NCBI GenBank assembly: GCA_900545915.1
Contig: URAV01000004.1
Coordinates: 58,003-122,002, forward strand
DNA: 64,000 nucleotides
DNA from: an uncultured Porphyromonadaceae bacterium
Lineage (GTDB): Bacteria; Bacteroidota; Bacteroidia; Bacteroidales; Coprobacteraceae
Direction of reading: 5' to 3'
Every line of letters begins with the position of its first letter. Positions within the stretch are counted from its first letter, which is position 1. Under the pieces are notes generated by a model. It ran no database searches. It saw only the letters and a list, made by a program, of their open reading frames with translations, and was not told the origin of the DNA. Positions 28,270 to 37,359 of the stretch are shown piece by piece. The position numbers were made by a program, and so were the translations under genes.

Positions 28270-28373
28270 TTTTATTCGGACCAGGTTCAAGTATGGTAGC
28301 AGGCTATCTGACGAGTGAGAACGCGAGGATGACCTGATAGTATTTTGATCGGAAAATTTAGATAGTTCCTAAG
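28270..28373. repeat. Deleted copy of MITE-like repeat
   Basis: Shares 'ggctatctgacgag', 'gatgacctgatagtatttt' and 'ggaaaatttagatag' with the copies at 26748 and 50641, but lacks about 70 bp of the body and the left terminus. It lies between rpoZ and pstS, which are convergent. Confidence 0.6.
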
Positions 28374-28378
28374 ATATT

Positions 28379-29194
28379 TTATCGGATAGGAACGTAACCG
28401 TTATCTTTGATTATATTCTGTCCTTCGTCGGATAGCAGATACTGAATAAATGAAGAAACTGCTTTTTCATTTTTTTGATTATAGTAGTAATAAAGCGGGC
28501 GAACGATCGGGTATAGTTTTCGGGAAGCATTGGAAACTGAAGGTAATGAATAATTTTTATTGTCGTATGATATAGCTAACGTTTTGATTTTAGGGTTTAC
28601 GTATGCTAACCCTACATACCCTATAGCACCTTTAGTTTGACTTACTGATTGGATGACAGCTCCGGTAGCCGGCATGGAGAGAGTTCCGCTCATGTAATTT
28701 TTATTTTTTAAGACGCTCTCTTTGAAAAATTCGTAAGTTCCTGAAGATGTTTCTCGAGTATATACTACTATCTTTTGATCTTTACCACCTACTTGCTTCC
28801 AGTTTTTTATTTTCCCCCGAAAAATATCTTCTAACTGTTTTCGTGTGAGTTTATTTACCGGATTGTCGGGATGAACGATGACAGCAAGTGCATCATAAGC
28901 AATGATGATTTCTTGAATATTTTGTTTCGCTTCTTTCAACTTCATTTTTTCACTGAATTTGACAGGACGCGATAACATGGCTATATCTGTAGTATTATCC
29001 ATCAAGGATGATATTCCTACACCGCTTCCTCCCCCTGTAACGGTAACATGAGCTTTTGAATATTTTTTCATGAAATTTTCTGCTGCTTGTTGTGAGACGG
29101 GCAGAACGGTATCGCTTCCTTTGATGCGTTGTGCATATAATGTTGTTGTGGCGAGGAATAAAGAAATGATCAGATAACTTTTTGTTCGTTTCAT
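28379..29194 (-). CDS. pstS: Phosphate ABC transporter substrate-binding protein
   Basis: The 271-aa periplasmic protein has signal peptide MKRTKSYLIISLFLATTTLYAQ, then the family motifs 'KGSDTVLPVSQQAAENF', 'GGGSGVGISSLMDNTTDIAMLSRP' and 'VVYTRETSSGTYEFF'. It is the phosphate-binding component of the Pst importer. It is divergent from pstC, so the two share the 192-bp intergenic control region; no clear PHO box was recognised there. Confidence 0.93.
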   Translation of the reverse strand: MKRTKSYLIISLFLATTTLYAQRIKGSDTVLPVSQQAAENFMKKYSKAHVTVTGGGSGVGISSLMDNTTDIAMLSRPVKFSEKMKLKEAKQNIQEIIIAYDALAVIVHPDNPVNKLTRKQLEDIFRGKIKNWKQVGGKDQKIVVYTRETSSGTYEFFKESVLKNKNYMSGTLSMPATGAVIQSVSQTKGAIGYVGLAYVNPKIKTLAISYDNKNYSLPSVSNASRKLYPIVRPLYYYYNQKNEKAVSSFIQYLLSDEGQNIIKDNGYVPIR

Positions 29195-29281
29195 ATTTTT
29201 ATTTTATTCGCAAAGAAATAAAGCTGATATTACAAAAAGTTTACAATGATATTATTTGACAGTTACAAGACCTTTCTCTGA

Positions 29282-29289
29282 TATTTTTG
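29282..29289 (+). promoter_or_regulatory. Candidate -7 element for pstCAB-phoU
   Basis: TATTTTTG fits TAnnTTTG, about 100 nt before the pstC start. No matching -33 was found. Confidence 0.4.
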
Positions 29290-29386
29290 TAATATGAATG
29301 TAATAATTCTGAAACAGTTTATTCAAGTCTCCTTTACATGATCTTAATATGAGTTTCATTCCTTTGTGCCAACAAACAGAAACACG

Positions 29387-30571
29387 ATGAAAAAAGTTTT
29401 TGAAAAGATTGTAGAAGGTATCCTTACTTGTAGTGGATATATAACGAGTATCACTATTTTGCTTATTGTGGCTTTTCTTTTTACGGAAGCTTTCGGTTTA
29501 TTTAATAATAAGGTAATAGAGGACGGTTATGTTTTGGTTTTGAATAAAGAAAATGAGATCAGAAAATTGAGCAGTAAAGAGATAAAAGATATTTTCGATG
29601 AGGAAATCGTTAATTGGAGAGAGGTAGGAGGAAAAGACTTGCCTATAAAACTTTTTAGGTTGGAAGATCTGACTACTTATTATTCCGAAACGGAACTGGG
29701 CGAGTCTTATGAATTTGCATCATCTAAAATAGAGACTTTAATTAAAAATAATCCCGGTATTATAGCTTTTATTCCTCGAAAATTCGTAGAAAATCCTCAG
29801 AATGTCTATGTAGTGGAAGACCAAACAATTTCATTAAAAGATGTATTTGTAGGAACAGAGTGGTTTCCTACGGCAACACCGGCACCTCAGTTCGGCTTCT
29901 TGCCTTTGGTTACGGGAACATTATGGGTAAGTTTCTTTGCCATACTTATAGCATTGCCTTTTGGTTTGTCCGTATCGATCTATATGTCTGAAATTGCCAC
30001 TCCGAGAGTGCGGAGTATTCTTAAACCTCTTATTGAATTGTTGAGCGGAATTCCTTCGGTAGTTTACGGATTTTTCGGTTTGATTGTCATAGTTCCTATA
30101 ATACAGAAAGTGTTTAATCTACCAGTTGGAGAGACAGGATTGTCCGGAAGTGTCGTTTTAGCGATTATGGCTTTACCTACTATTATTACTGTTGCAGAAG
30201 ATGCCATGCGAAACTGTCCCCGCACGATGCGCGAAGCAAGTCTGGCTTTGGGAGCTTCTCGTTGGCAAACTATATATAAAGTTGTTATTCCGTTTTCGAT
30301 TTCCGGGATTACATCGGGAGTAGTCTTAGGAATCGGTCGGGCTATAGGAGAAACGATGGCGGTTTTAATGGTTACCGGGAATGCAGCGGTAATCCCCGTT
30401 TCTATTTTAGAGCCGTTAAGAACAATTCCTGCTACTATTGCCGCTGAATTGGGAGAAGCACCATCTGGTGGAGCTCATTATCAAGCTCTTTTTATGCTCG
30501 GTGTAGTACTCTTCTTTATTACATTGATAATAAACTCATGTGTAGAATACGTATCATCAAAAAACAAGTAA
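29387..30571 (+). CDS. pstC: Phosphate ABC permease PstC with extra periplasmic domain
   Basis: The 394-aa start at 29387 (MKKVFEKIVEGILTCSG) is preferred over 29366. The membrane part from about residue 175 has the permease EAA loop 'REASLALGASRWQTIYKVVIP'. Between the first helix (about 12-35) and the second is an insertion of about 135 residues that resembles the N-lobe of PstS: 'LSSKEIKDIFDEEIVNWREVGG' parallels 'LTRKQLEDIFRGKIKNWKQVGG' of the neighbouring PstS. Usual PstC is about 300 aa. It forms the transmembrane channel with PstA. Whether the insertion binds phosphate is unknown. Confidence 0.9.
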   Translation: MKKVFEKIVEGILTCSGYITSITILLIVAFLFTEAFGLFNNKVIEDGYVLVLNKENEIRKLSSKEIKDIFDEEIVNWREVGGKDLPIKLFRLEDLTTYYSETELGESYEFASSKIETLIKNNPGIIAFIPRKFVENPQNVYVVEDQTISLKDVFVGTEWFPTATPAPQFGFLPLVTGTLWVSFFAILIALPFGLSVSIYMSEIATPRVRSILKPLIELLSGIPSVVYGFFGLIVIVPIIQKVFNLPVGETGLSGSVVLAIMALPTIITVAEDAMRNCPRTMREASLALGASRWQTIYKVVIPFSISGITSGVVLGIGRAIGETMAVLMVTGNAAVIPVSILEPLRTIPATIAAELGEAPSGGAHYQALFMLGVVLFFITLIINSCVEYVSSKNK

Positions 30572-30575
30572 AAAC

Positions 30576-31466
30576 ATGAATATTCGCAATATTTATCCGT
30601 CCAGATATGAGATTCGAAAGAGGCGTTCTCAACATTTTGCTTTCGGGATCTTTTCTCTGTTGAGTGTTTTGGTCGTAGCCATTCTTTTTGCTATTTTGGG
30701 ATTTATTATTTATAAAGGAATCGGTGTTATTAGTTGGGGCTTCCTCACCGAATCTCCGACAGACGGGATGACTTCGGGAGGTATATGGCCGGCGATCGTA
30801 GGGACATTTTATTTGATGATCGGGAGCGCTCTATTTGCATTTCCGGTTGGTGTGATGAGCGGTATATATATGAATGAATACGCCCCTAAAGGAAAGTTGG
30901 TGCGTTTTATACGGGTTATGACAAACAATCTAAGCGGAATACCCTCGATCGTGTTCGGTCTGTTCGGTATGGCGTTATTTGTAAAATATCTGAATTTCGG
31001 GGATAGTATCATAGCCGGGTCATTGACTTTAGGTCTGCTTTGTGTACCGTTGGTAATCCGAACGACGGAGGAGTCGTTGAAAGCCATTCCCGACAGTCTG
31101 AGAGAAGGCAGCCGAGCTTTGGGAGCAACCAAATTGCAAACGATATGGCACGTGATTTTACCGATGGGAATGCCCAATATCATTACCGGTTTGATTCTTG
31201 CGTTAGGAAGAGTTTCAGGAGAAACAGCCCCCATATTATTTACTTGCGCCGCTTATTTTTTACCGCAATTGCCCGAAAGTATTTTTGACCAGTGTATGGC
31301 GTTACCTTATCATCTGTATGTTATCTCTACAAGCGGGACAAACATGGAAGCTCAGTTACCGCTGGCATACGGAACGGCATTGGTTCTGATCGCTATTATT
31401 CTGTTCATCAATTTGTTGGCGAATGCCTTGAGAAAATATTTTTCAAACAAAGTAAAAACAAACTAA
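30576..31466 (+). CDS. pstA: Phosphate ABC permease PstA
   Basis: The 296-aa inner-membrane permease has six hydrophobic segments, the 'NNLSGIPSIVFGLFG' loop characteristic of PstA/PstC, and the EAA motif 'REGSRALGATKLQTIWHVILP'. It starts 4 nt after pstC ends, so translation is probably coupled. With PstC it forms the phosphate channel. Confidence 0.93.
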   Translation: MNIRNIYPSRYEIRKRRSQHFAFGIFSLLSVLVVAILFAILGFIIYKGIGVISWGFLTESPTDGMTSGGIWPAIVGTFYLMIGSALFAFPVGVMSGIYMNEYAPKGKLVRFIRVMTNNLSGIPSIVFGLFGMALFVKYLNFGDSIIAGSLTLGLLCVPLVIRTTEESLKAIPDSLREGSRALGATKLQTIWHVILPMGMPNIITGLILALGRVSGETAPILFTCAAYFLPQLPESIFDQCMALPYHLYVISTSGTNMEAQLPLAYGTALVLIAIILFINLLANALRKYFSNKVKTN

Positions 31467-31477
31467 TATAAAAAGAA

Positions 31478-32230
31478 ATGAATAAGATCGATGCCCGTGA
31501 CGTAAACTTTTACTATGGGAATTTTCACGCTCTCAAAGGAATAAGTATGCAGATCGAAGAAAAATCTGTCGTGGCATTTATAGGTCCGTCGGGATGTGGA
31601 AAATCCACATTTCTTCGATTGTTTAATCGTATGAATGATTTGATTCCCGATACACGGTTGAATGGAGAAATCTTGATCGATGGGAAAAATATTTATGATA
31701 AGGATATACAGGTCGATGAATTGCGGAAAAATGTAGGAATGGTTTTTCAGAGACCCAATCCTTTTCCGAAAAGTATATTCGAGAATGTTGCTTATGGGTT
31801 GCGTGTCAACGGTGTAAAGGATAAAGAATTTATCCGCAATCGTGTGGAGGAAACCTTGAAGGGAGCGGCTTTGTGGAATGAAGTGAAAGATAAGTTGAAA
31901 GAATCGGCTTTTGCTCTTTCGGGAGGGCAGCAGCAACGGTTGTGCATTGCACGTGCTATGGCAGTTTCTCCTTCAGTTTTATTGATGGATGAACCTGCAT
32001 CTGCCCTTGATCCGATATCTACGGCAAAGGTAGAAGAGTTGATTCATGAACTGAAAAACGATTATACGATTGTTATCGTAACGCATAATATGCAACAAGC
32101 ATCGCGTATCAGTGATAAAACCGCTTTCTTTTATATGGGGGAGATGGTTGAGTATGATGATACTAAAAAGATATTTACGAACCCGGGCAAAGAGGCCACG
32201 CAAAATTATATTACCGGTCGCTTTGGTTGA
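31478..32230 (+). CDS. pstB: Phosphate ABC transporter ATPase
   Basis: The 250-aa ATP-binding subunit has Walker A 'GPSGCGKST', signature 'LSGGQQQR', Walker B 'VLLMDEPASALD' and the PstB-specific 'FQRPNPFPKSIFENVAYGLR'. It energises phosphate uptake. It lies 11 nt after pstA in the same operon. Confidence 0.96.
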   Translation: MNKIDARDVNFYYGNFHALKGISMQIEEKSVVAFIGPSGCGKSTFLRLFNRMNDLIPDTRLNGEILIDGKNIYDKDIQVDELRKNVGMVFQRPNPFPKSIFENVAYGLRVNGVKDKEFIRNRVEETLKGAALWNEVKDKLKESAFALSGGQQQRLCIARAMAVSPSVLLMDEPASALDPISTAKVEELIHELKNDYTIVIVTHNMQQASRISDKTAFFYMGEMVEYDDTKKIFTNPGKEATQNYITGRFG

Positions 32231-32253
32231 TATTATTAGAAACAGATAAGGTT

Positions 32254-32934
32254 ATGGTCGAATTTATAGAATCGAAGTTAGTCCGTCTTCGTAAAGAAGT
32301 GGATGAAATGTGGGATCTGGTAAGGACACAGATTGAGAAATCGGGAAATGCTGTGCAAAGTTTGAATAGAGAAGATGCGCAAACAGTTATTGTAAGAGAA
32401 AGACATGTCAATGCCTTTGAATTGAAAATAGACAGTGATATAGAGGATATAATTGCTTTATATAGTCCGGTGGCAGTAGACCTTCGGCTCGTTCTGGCAA
32501 TGCTGAAGATCAATTCGAACTTGGAACGAATCGGAGATTTTGCAGAAGGAATAGCTCGATTTGTAATTCATTGTCCTGAACCGTTAAATGAAACATTGAT
32601 GGAAAGGTTACAGTTGAAAACGATGTTTACGACAGTTCTTGATATGTTGGATATGGCTAAACGCGCTTTAGATGAGGAAAGTCCGGATTTGGCTACAACT
32701 GTTCTTGCTAAAGATAATCTGTTAGATGATATAAATTCGGCAGTAACGCCTATTCTTGCCGATTATTTAGGAGAACATCCTGATGATCGGTTGGCTTGTC
32801 TGAATTTAGTCAGTGTATTTCGTAAGTTAGAACGTGCAGGAGATCATATTACGAATATGGCAGAAGAGATAATCTTTTTTGTAAATGCAAAAGTGCTGAA
32901 ACATCAAGGAAATACAGACGAACATTATGTTTGA
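32254..32934 (+). CDS. phoU: Phosphate signalling protein PhoU
   Basis: The 226-aa helical protein has the two tandem PhoU repeats: 'DIEDIIALYSPVAVDLRLVLAMLKINSNLERIGDFAEGIA' is the first signature and 'CLNLVSVFRKLERAGDHITNMAEEIIF' the second. The ATG at 32254 is preferred over an upstream TTG at 32227 that would overlap pstB. PhoU inhibits Pst transport and the phosphate two-component system when phosphate is ample. Last gene of the pst operon. Confidence 0.93.
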   Translation: MVEFIESKLVRLRKEVDEMWDLVRTQIEKSGNAVQSLNREDAQTVIVRERHVNAFELKIDSDIEDIIALYSPVAVDLRLVLAMLKINSNLERIGDFAEGIARFVIHCPEPLNETLMERLQLKTMFTTVLDMLDMAKRALDEESPDLATTVLAKDNLLDDINSAVTPILADYLGEHPDDRLACLNLVSVFRKLERAGDHITNMAEEIIFFVNAKVLKHQGNTDEHYV

Positions 32935-32956
32935 TCTGTAAAAGAGAAATATTTAA

Positions 32957-32994
32957 GCAGGGAGTGAACGATTTTATCGCAGTTCATTCCCTGC
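32957..32994 (+). terminator. Terminator of the pst operon
   Basis: A 13-bp stem with one wobble (32957-32969 with 32982-32994) is followed by TTTTTTT. Confidence 0.9.
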
Positions 32995-33140
32995 TTTTTT
33001 ATGGTTATACCCGAATATGTTGAACCTTTGACGAGAAATAGCGATATTTTTATTCTCGATTTTATTTCAATTCCCGATATTAAGCTGTTTATTAATCTTT
33101 GATTAAGTCTGTTTGAGGGAAACTGTTAAGCGCTCATTTC

Positions 33141-33148
33141 TATATTTG
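33141..33148 (+). promoter_or_regulatory. Candidate -7 element before discoidin-domain gene
   Basis: TATATTTG fits TAnnTTTG about 80 nt before the ATG; a TTTG at 33112-33115 is 25 nt upstream, longer than usual. Confidence 0.4.
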
Positions 33149-33226
33149 TTCAATAAACACACACATTTTTTTTACAAAGAAAGAATCGAATCTTATATTA
33201 ATTATTAACTTTTAAATTTTGAAATT

Positions 33227-33718
33227 ATGAACGTAAGGAAAATTACCGGATTTGTTTTGTGTCTTGCTGTTTCGATCGGAATGTTACAAGCTGCAACGAA
33301 TAATGAGAATCAAGAAAAAGATACTGACCGTACGGAATGGACTGTAACAGCATCTAATTATAAATTTGATTTTCAAGATCCTTCTAAAACTGTTGATGGT
33401 GATCTCGATTCTCGTTGGACATTAGGGAAACCGCAAGTTGCAGGAGATTGGATTATTGTCGATATGAAGACCCCTCAGAAATTTAGTGTGATCGAACTAC
33501 AACAAGGCCGTAGTGCAAATGATTTCCCTCGAGGTTATGCCGTATATCTCTCTAAAGATGGAAAAGATTGGGGAAATCCAGTTATTACGGGAGAAGGGAT
33601 TAAAGGAGATGCAACGGTAATAACTCTTCCTTCATCTGTCGAAACGAGATATATAAAAATCGTATTGACTAAGGATGTTTCGACTTGGTGGAGTATTCAT
33701 GAATTTCTTGTAAAATAA
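33227..33718 (+). CDS. Exported discoidin (F5/8 type C) domain protein
   Basis: The 163-aa protein is a signal peptide (MNVRKITGFVLCLAVSIGMLQA) plus one galactose-binding-like beta-sandwich: 'PSKTVDGDLDSRWTLGKPQVAGDWIIVDM' and 'YIKIVLTKD..WWSIHEF' match the F5/8 type C pattern. There is no catalytic domain, so it is likely a stand-alone glycan-binding module. It sits 39 nt upstream of the esterase gene, suggesting joint action on a decorated glycan. Confidence 0.8.
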   Translation: MNVRKITGFVLCLAVSIGMLQAATNNENQEKDTDRTEWTVTASNYKFDFQDPSKTVDGDLDSRWTLGKPQVAGDWIIVDMKTPQKFSVIELQQGRSANDFPRGYAVYLSKDGKDWGNPVITGEGIKGDATVITLPSSVETRYIKIVLTKDVSTWWSIHEFLVK

Positions 33719-33757
33719 TGTGATGATTTTATGACAGAATAAGATTTGAATAAGATC

Positions 33758-35476
33758 ATGAATGCATTATTATCAATAAAACGAATGGTGCTTATTGTCG
33801 GAGTATGTCTTCTATGCGGTTGTCCGGCAAAAGCAGACATTCGTATGCCCCGGATTTTTGGAGACCGTATGGTTTTGCAGCAGGGTGCACAATTATCGAT
33901 ATGGGGATGGGCCGATCCCGGAGAAAAGGTAGTCGTGACTCTTGCCGGAAAAAAGGGGAAAACGATTGCCGGAGCAGATGGTACATGGAAAATCTCCTTG
34001 AAGCCCATAAAAACGAAATCGAAAGGGCAAACCCTTACGATAAAAGGAAATAATAAGATCGTATATGAAGATGTATTGATCGGAGATGTATGGGTCGCTT
34101 CGGGGCAGTCTAACATGGAATTTGGCATTAATAAAAGTCATTACAAAAAAGATGTAGATGCTTCGGCAGATTCCCTGTTACGGTTATTTTTTGTCCCGAG
34201 AAATACTTCGCTTGATCCTCTGTCCGATATTTATACACCCGAAGATACCCAGAACCCCGAATGGGCTGCAAAGTGGGTTTTATGTACACCTGAGGCATTG
34301 AGAAAGATAAATGGACAAGGATTTGCAAGTGCAGCTTATTATTTTGCTCGAGATATTCGTCAAACAAACGGTCGTCCTTTGGGAATAATACAAAGTGCGT
34401 GGGGAGGTACACGTGCTGAGGCTTGGACGAGTCTGTCTGCTTTGAAAGCCGAACCTAAGTTGAAACGTTATGTCGATCTTTATGAAAAAAATGTTAGGAT
34501 AAATCCTGAAGTTGTCGCTAATTATAAACAGAGGAAAGCCGAGTTTGACGTAGCGATAAAAAAGTGGAATAATACTGTGGGCAAAGAGTGGGACAAGGCA
34601 CAAAAAGAATGGACTATTGAGGTAAAGAAGGCTCAGGCGGCCGGACTTCCTGCTCCGGAAAAACCGAAACCGAGTTCTCCCCGTCCTTCAGATCCTCCTA
34701 AACCGAATGGAGGAAATAACGGACCGACCAATCTGTTCAATGCGATGATCAATCCCTTAATTCCCTTGTCGATAAAAGGAGTGATATGGTATCAGGGAGA
34801 ATTCAATTCCGGAGGATCTGGAAAAGAATATGCTACGCTGTTCCCTTGCATGATAAATGATTGGCGGCAAAAATGGGGAATAGGAGATTTCCCTTTTATA
34901 TACGTACAGTTGCCGAATTTCGGACCTGTCGATCAGAAACCTTCAGAAGAAGGACAAGGCTGGCGTTGGGTGCGTGAAGGACAATTGAAAGCTCTTGCTT
35001 TGCCCAATACGGCTATGGCTGTGACTATCGATATCGGTGATCCTTTCGATCTGCATCCGATCGATAAATATGATGTAGGACATCGTTTGGCATTAGCTGT
35101 CAGAAATTTGGCATACGGTGAAAAGATAATCGCCTCAGGACCATTATATGAAAACATGACGATAGAAGGGGATAAGGCGATTATTCATTTCAGTAATTGC
35201 GGAAGCGGGTTGACGATAGCGTCCTCTCCCTATACACCCAAAGGTGAAAAGATCAAAAATCCCGAGAAACTTACCGGGTTCTGCATTGCCGGAGAAGACC
35301 GTAAATTTGTTTGGGCAGATGCCGTGATCGACGGGAATCGTGTGATTGTCTCGAGTCCTAAGGTGCTGAAACCTGTTGCTGTGCGTTATGGATTTTCCAA
35401 CAGTCCGGTTTGTAACCTGTACAATAAAGAGTTGCTTCCGGCGTCTCCTTTCCGTACGGACAATTGGGAAAAATAA
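33758..35476 (+). CDS. Sialate O-acetylesterase family protein
   Basis: The 572-aa start at 33758 (MNALLSIKRMVLIVGVCLLCGC) gives an exported protein, possibly a lipoprotein (LLCGC). SGNH-hydrolase block I is 'VASGQSNMEFG' with the nucleophilic Ser; 'WYQGEFNSG' is block III-like; 'DPFDLHPIDK' supplies the Asp-x-x-His. A coiled, Lys/Pro-rich insert lies at about residues 255-325. These enzymes remove O-acetyl groups from sialic acids or xylan/pectin sugars; the substrate is not decided by sequence. It follows the discoidin-domain gene. Confidence 0.85.
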   Translation: MNALLSIKRMVLIVGVCLLCGCPAKADIRMPRIFGDRMVLQQGAQLSIWGWADPGEKVVVTLAGKKGKTIAGADGTWKISLKPIKTKSKGQTLTIKGNNKIVYEDVLIGDVWVASGQSNMEFGINKSHYKKDVDASADSLLRLFFVPRNTSLDPLSDIYTPEDTQNPEWAAKWVLCTPEALRKINGQGFASAAYYFARDIRQTNGRPLGIIQSAWGGTRAEAWTSLSALKAEPKLKRYVDLYEKNVRINPEVVANYKQRKAEFDVAIKKWNNTVGKEWDKAQKEWTIEVKKAQAAGLPAPEKPKPSSPRPSDPPKPNGGNNGPTNLFNAMINPLIPLSIKGVIWYQGEFNSGGSGKEYATLFPCMINDWRQKWGIGDFPFIYVQLPNFGPVDQKPSEEGQGWRWVREGQLKALALPNTAMAVTIDIGDPFDLHPIDKYDVGHRLALAVRNLAYGEKIIASGPLYENMTIEGDKAIIHFSNCGSGLTIASSPYTPKGEKIKNPEKLTGFCIAGEDRKFVWADAVIDGNRVIVSSPKVLKPVAVRYGFSNSPVCNLYNKELLPASPFRTDNWEK

Positions 35477-35480
35477 TTAG

Positions 35481-35522
35481 AATAGCGATTATTGTGGCTA
35501 TATCAACCTGATAATCGCTATT
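35481..35522 (+). terminator. Terminator after sialate O-acetylesterase
   Basis: A perfect 12-bp stem (35481-35492 with 35511-35522) is followed by TATTTTTC. Confidence 0.85.
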
Positions 35523-35587
35523 TATTTTTCATTAATTTGTGATTTTGTTGGAGTAGGACCGTAATAGAGCTAATTAGACTTCAGGTA

Positions 35588-36577
35588 CTATGGTGAAGGC
35601 ACTTTAGGAGAAATTACGATTTTCCATGAGGCTATCGGCTGCTCCTGAGTTGTATAATTATATATTTTGTCAATTCCCACTTCTATAAAATTCTCTATTC
35701 CGGTATAAATATATACAGGATGTCCGTTTATGAATGATATATTAACCGGATGTTTTTTCAATAAATAATTCGGTTCGTCTTTTCGAAGATCTATTGTTAT
35801 TTCATGGTTTTGATAGTTTGTTTTTTGCACCTTTAATTCAATAATCCCTTCTTTTATCCGATTCTCTTTTATAAATGAAGCTATTATTTTATATAAATTG
35901 GTGGATAAGGCAAATATCCCTGTCGATTTGATTTGAGGTAAGTTTTTGAGGGTATAGATGTGCTTAATGAATGAGCCGAGTGGAGCAACAGAATCTTCAT
36001 ATCCTTGGGTTATTCCACTAAAAGCAATATCAGATTCTTCAAGTAAAAAGGAGGAGTCTTTTTTTAGAAATATACTCCATGGATTACGTCCACCTTTTAT
36101 AGATGTATATTCCAATAAAAATTCAAGAGTGTCGTTCTTTTGTTTGAGAAGATCCTCTATCCCGGAAAAAATAAATACATTTTTATTTTTTATAGTAATG
36201 TAGTTTAGCGGTTTCCTGCATAATATATATAATTGCTCAAACGAGGAAAATGTCGGATTGGTAATAGTGTCTATGGATAAATTGCTATTGAAATTCTGCC
36301 CTTTCATACTTTTATATTCTATTTCAAACCTATACTTCGATGGTTTAGGATATTTGATCAGAGCTACAACATAATCATCCGGTAACCGTTTGTCGATATA
36401 TAATGCATATATACAGCTGTCATCAAATGAAATATAATTATATAGTATATTGGCTAACTGATTGGAAATAAATCGGTTTTCTAATGTTGAAACTTCACTT
36501 TCTGTATTTTGTGCGATACGGTTGTTATTACAATTAATAATAAAAATGAATAATGGTATAAATAGAAGCTTTTTCAT
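35588..36577 (-). CDS. Lipoprotein of unknown function
   Basis: The 329-aa product begins MKKLLFIPLFIFIINCNNN, a lipoprotein signal with Cys after IIN. The rest is mixed alpha/beta with no motif I recognise; 'GHPVYIYTGIENF' and 'NVFIFSGIEDLL' look like two related halves, so the protein may be an internal duplication (about 25-170 and 180-320). It is the last gene of the minus-strand run behind the RHS genes, so a role in immunity or export of those proteins is possible but unsupported. Confidence 0.65.
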   Translation of the reverse strand: MKKLLFIPLFIFIINCNNNRIAQNTESEVSTLENRFISNQLANILYNYISFDDSCIYALYIDKRLPDDYVVALIKYPKPSKYRFEIEYKSMKGQNFNSNLSIDTITNPTFSSFEQLYILCRKPLNYITIKNKNVFIFSGIEDLLKQKNDTLEFLLEYTSIKGGRNPWSIFLKKDSSFLLEESDIAFSGITQGYEDSVAPLGSFIKHIYTLKNLPQIKSTGIFALSTNLYKIIASFIKENRIKEGIIELKVQKTNYQNHEITIDLRKDEPNYLLKKHPVNISFINGHPVYIYTGIENFIEVGIDKIYNYTTQEQPIASWKIVISPKVPSP

Positions 36578-36619
36578 AACATTATCTTTTCAATTTATAT
36601 TTACCATTTAATAAATTTC

Positions 36620-36890
36620 TTAGAGTAGAAACTTTATATATAGGGATATATTGATTCTTATAATCTTTAGGTACAGTTCCTTTATATATGATTCCATCAT
36701 ATCCCAATACATAAAAGCTTTATTTGGAGTGTAAGTCCCAAAATATCTTTTGTCTTCAGAGCTTGGTCTTGCCCATCCGTCATCATACTCTTTTTTCCCG
36801 GGATGAGTATGTATTGTTGTTTCTGTTGGAATTCTTTTTACCGCAAAGCAGAACATTAAAAAGAGAAACCCACTTTTGCAGGTTTTCTTT
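36620..36890 (-). pseudogene. JAMM/JAB-type metallopeptidase fragment (orphan RHS tip?)
   Basis: About 78 residues from 36856 contain 'TIHTHPGKK...PSSEDKRYFG', which fits the JAMM metal motif H-x-H-P ... S-x-x-D. The frame is open back to about 36890, where a TGA lies just inside the upstream gene's end, and it has no ATG before the motif except the one at 36856. The upstream glutamate-containing half of a JAMM domain is missing. Such domains are known as C-terminal tips of RHS and other polymorphic toxins, so this is probably a displaced, truncated tip. Alternative: a short real gene with an unknown role. Confidence 0.5.
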
Positions 36891-37359
36891 AATTGTTTAG
36901 GTCAATATGTATTGTTTTTGTTATTAATACATTGACTAATTTATTGTTGTGCCTGCCTACATGCCAATCTTGCATTAAATTTAGTGCTTTCAACACTGCT
37001 TTTTCAAAAGTAGTTAATTCGTCTATTGCTTTGTTGTAAATTCTCGCACCGATTAAATGTCCTTTAACATCAATAACGAATTGAACTTGCAATCTTGTTT
37101 TTATTTCCCCACTTTCAGAAAAAGTGTATTGAAGTTTTTTACTAAAATCATTCATGAAAGCCACTTCTCCACCATTATAGTTGGGCATTTTTTCAACAAA
37201 AATATATACATTTTTCTGCGTTAAACTATCGTATTGTAAGTTTTCTTGTTGATATTTTACTGAATGACAAGAATACAAACAAAACATTATTATAAATAAT
37301 AAATTGTATTTATTGTTTTCTAACAGGCGTTCCAGGAATATTGTTCCAATAGTTTTCAT
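36889..37359 (-). CDS. Lipoprotein with TonB C-terminal-like domain
   Basis: The 156-aa protein has a signal-like segment ending 'IIMFCLYSC', so it is probably a lipoprotein, although the first 18 residues are unusual and an internal ATG (MFCLYSC) cannot be excluded. The body 'VEKMPNYNGGEVAFMNDFSKKLQY' and 'VQFVIDVKGHLIGARIYNK' are typical of the TonB-C-like domains common in Bacteroidetes. It overlaps the preceding small gene by about 50 nt. Its job in this locus is unknown. Confidence 0.65.
   Translation of the reverse strand: MKTIGTIFLERLLENNKYNLLFIIMFCLYSCHSVKYQQENLQYDSLTQKNVYIFVEKMPNYNGGEVAFMNDFSKKLQYTFSESGEIKTRLQVQFVIDVKGHLIGARIYNKAIDELTTFEKAVLKALNLMQDWHVGRHNNKLVNVLITKTIHIDLNN

Noticed and set aside
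29195..29386. PHO box between pstS and pstC
   Set aside because: Only isolated half-sites resembling the E. coli box are seen; no tandem arrangement.
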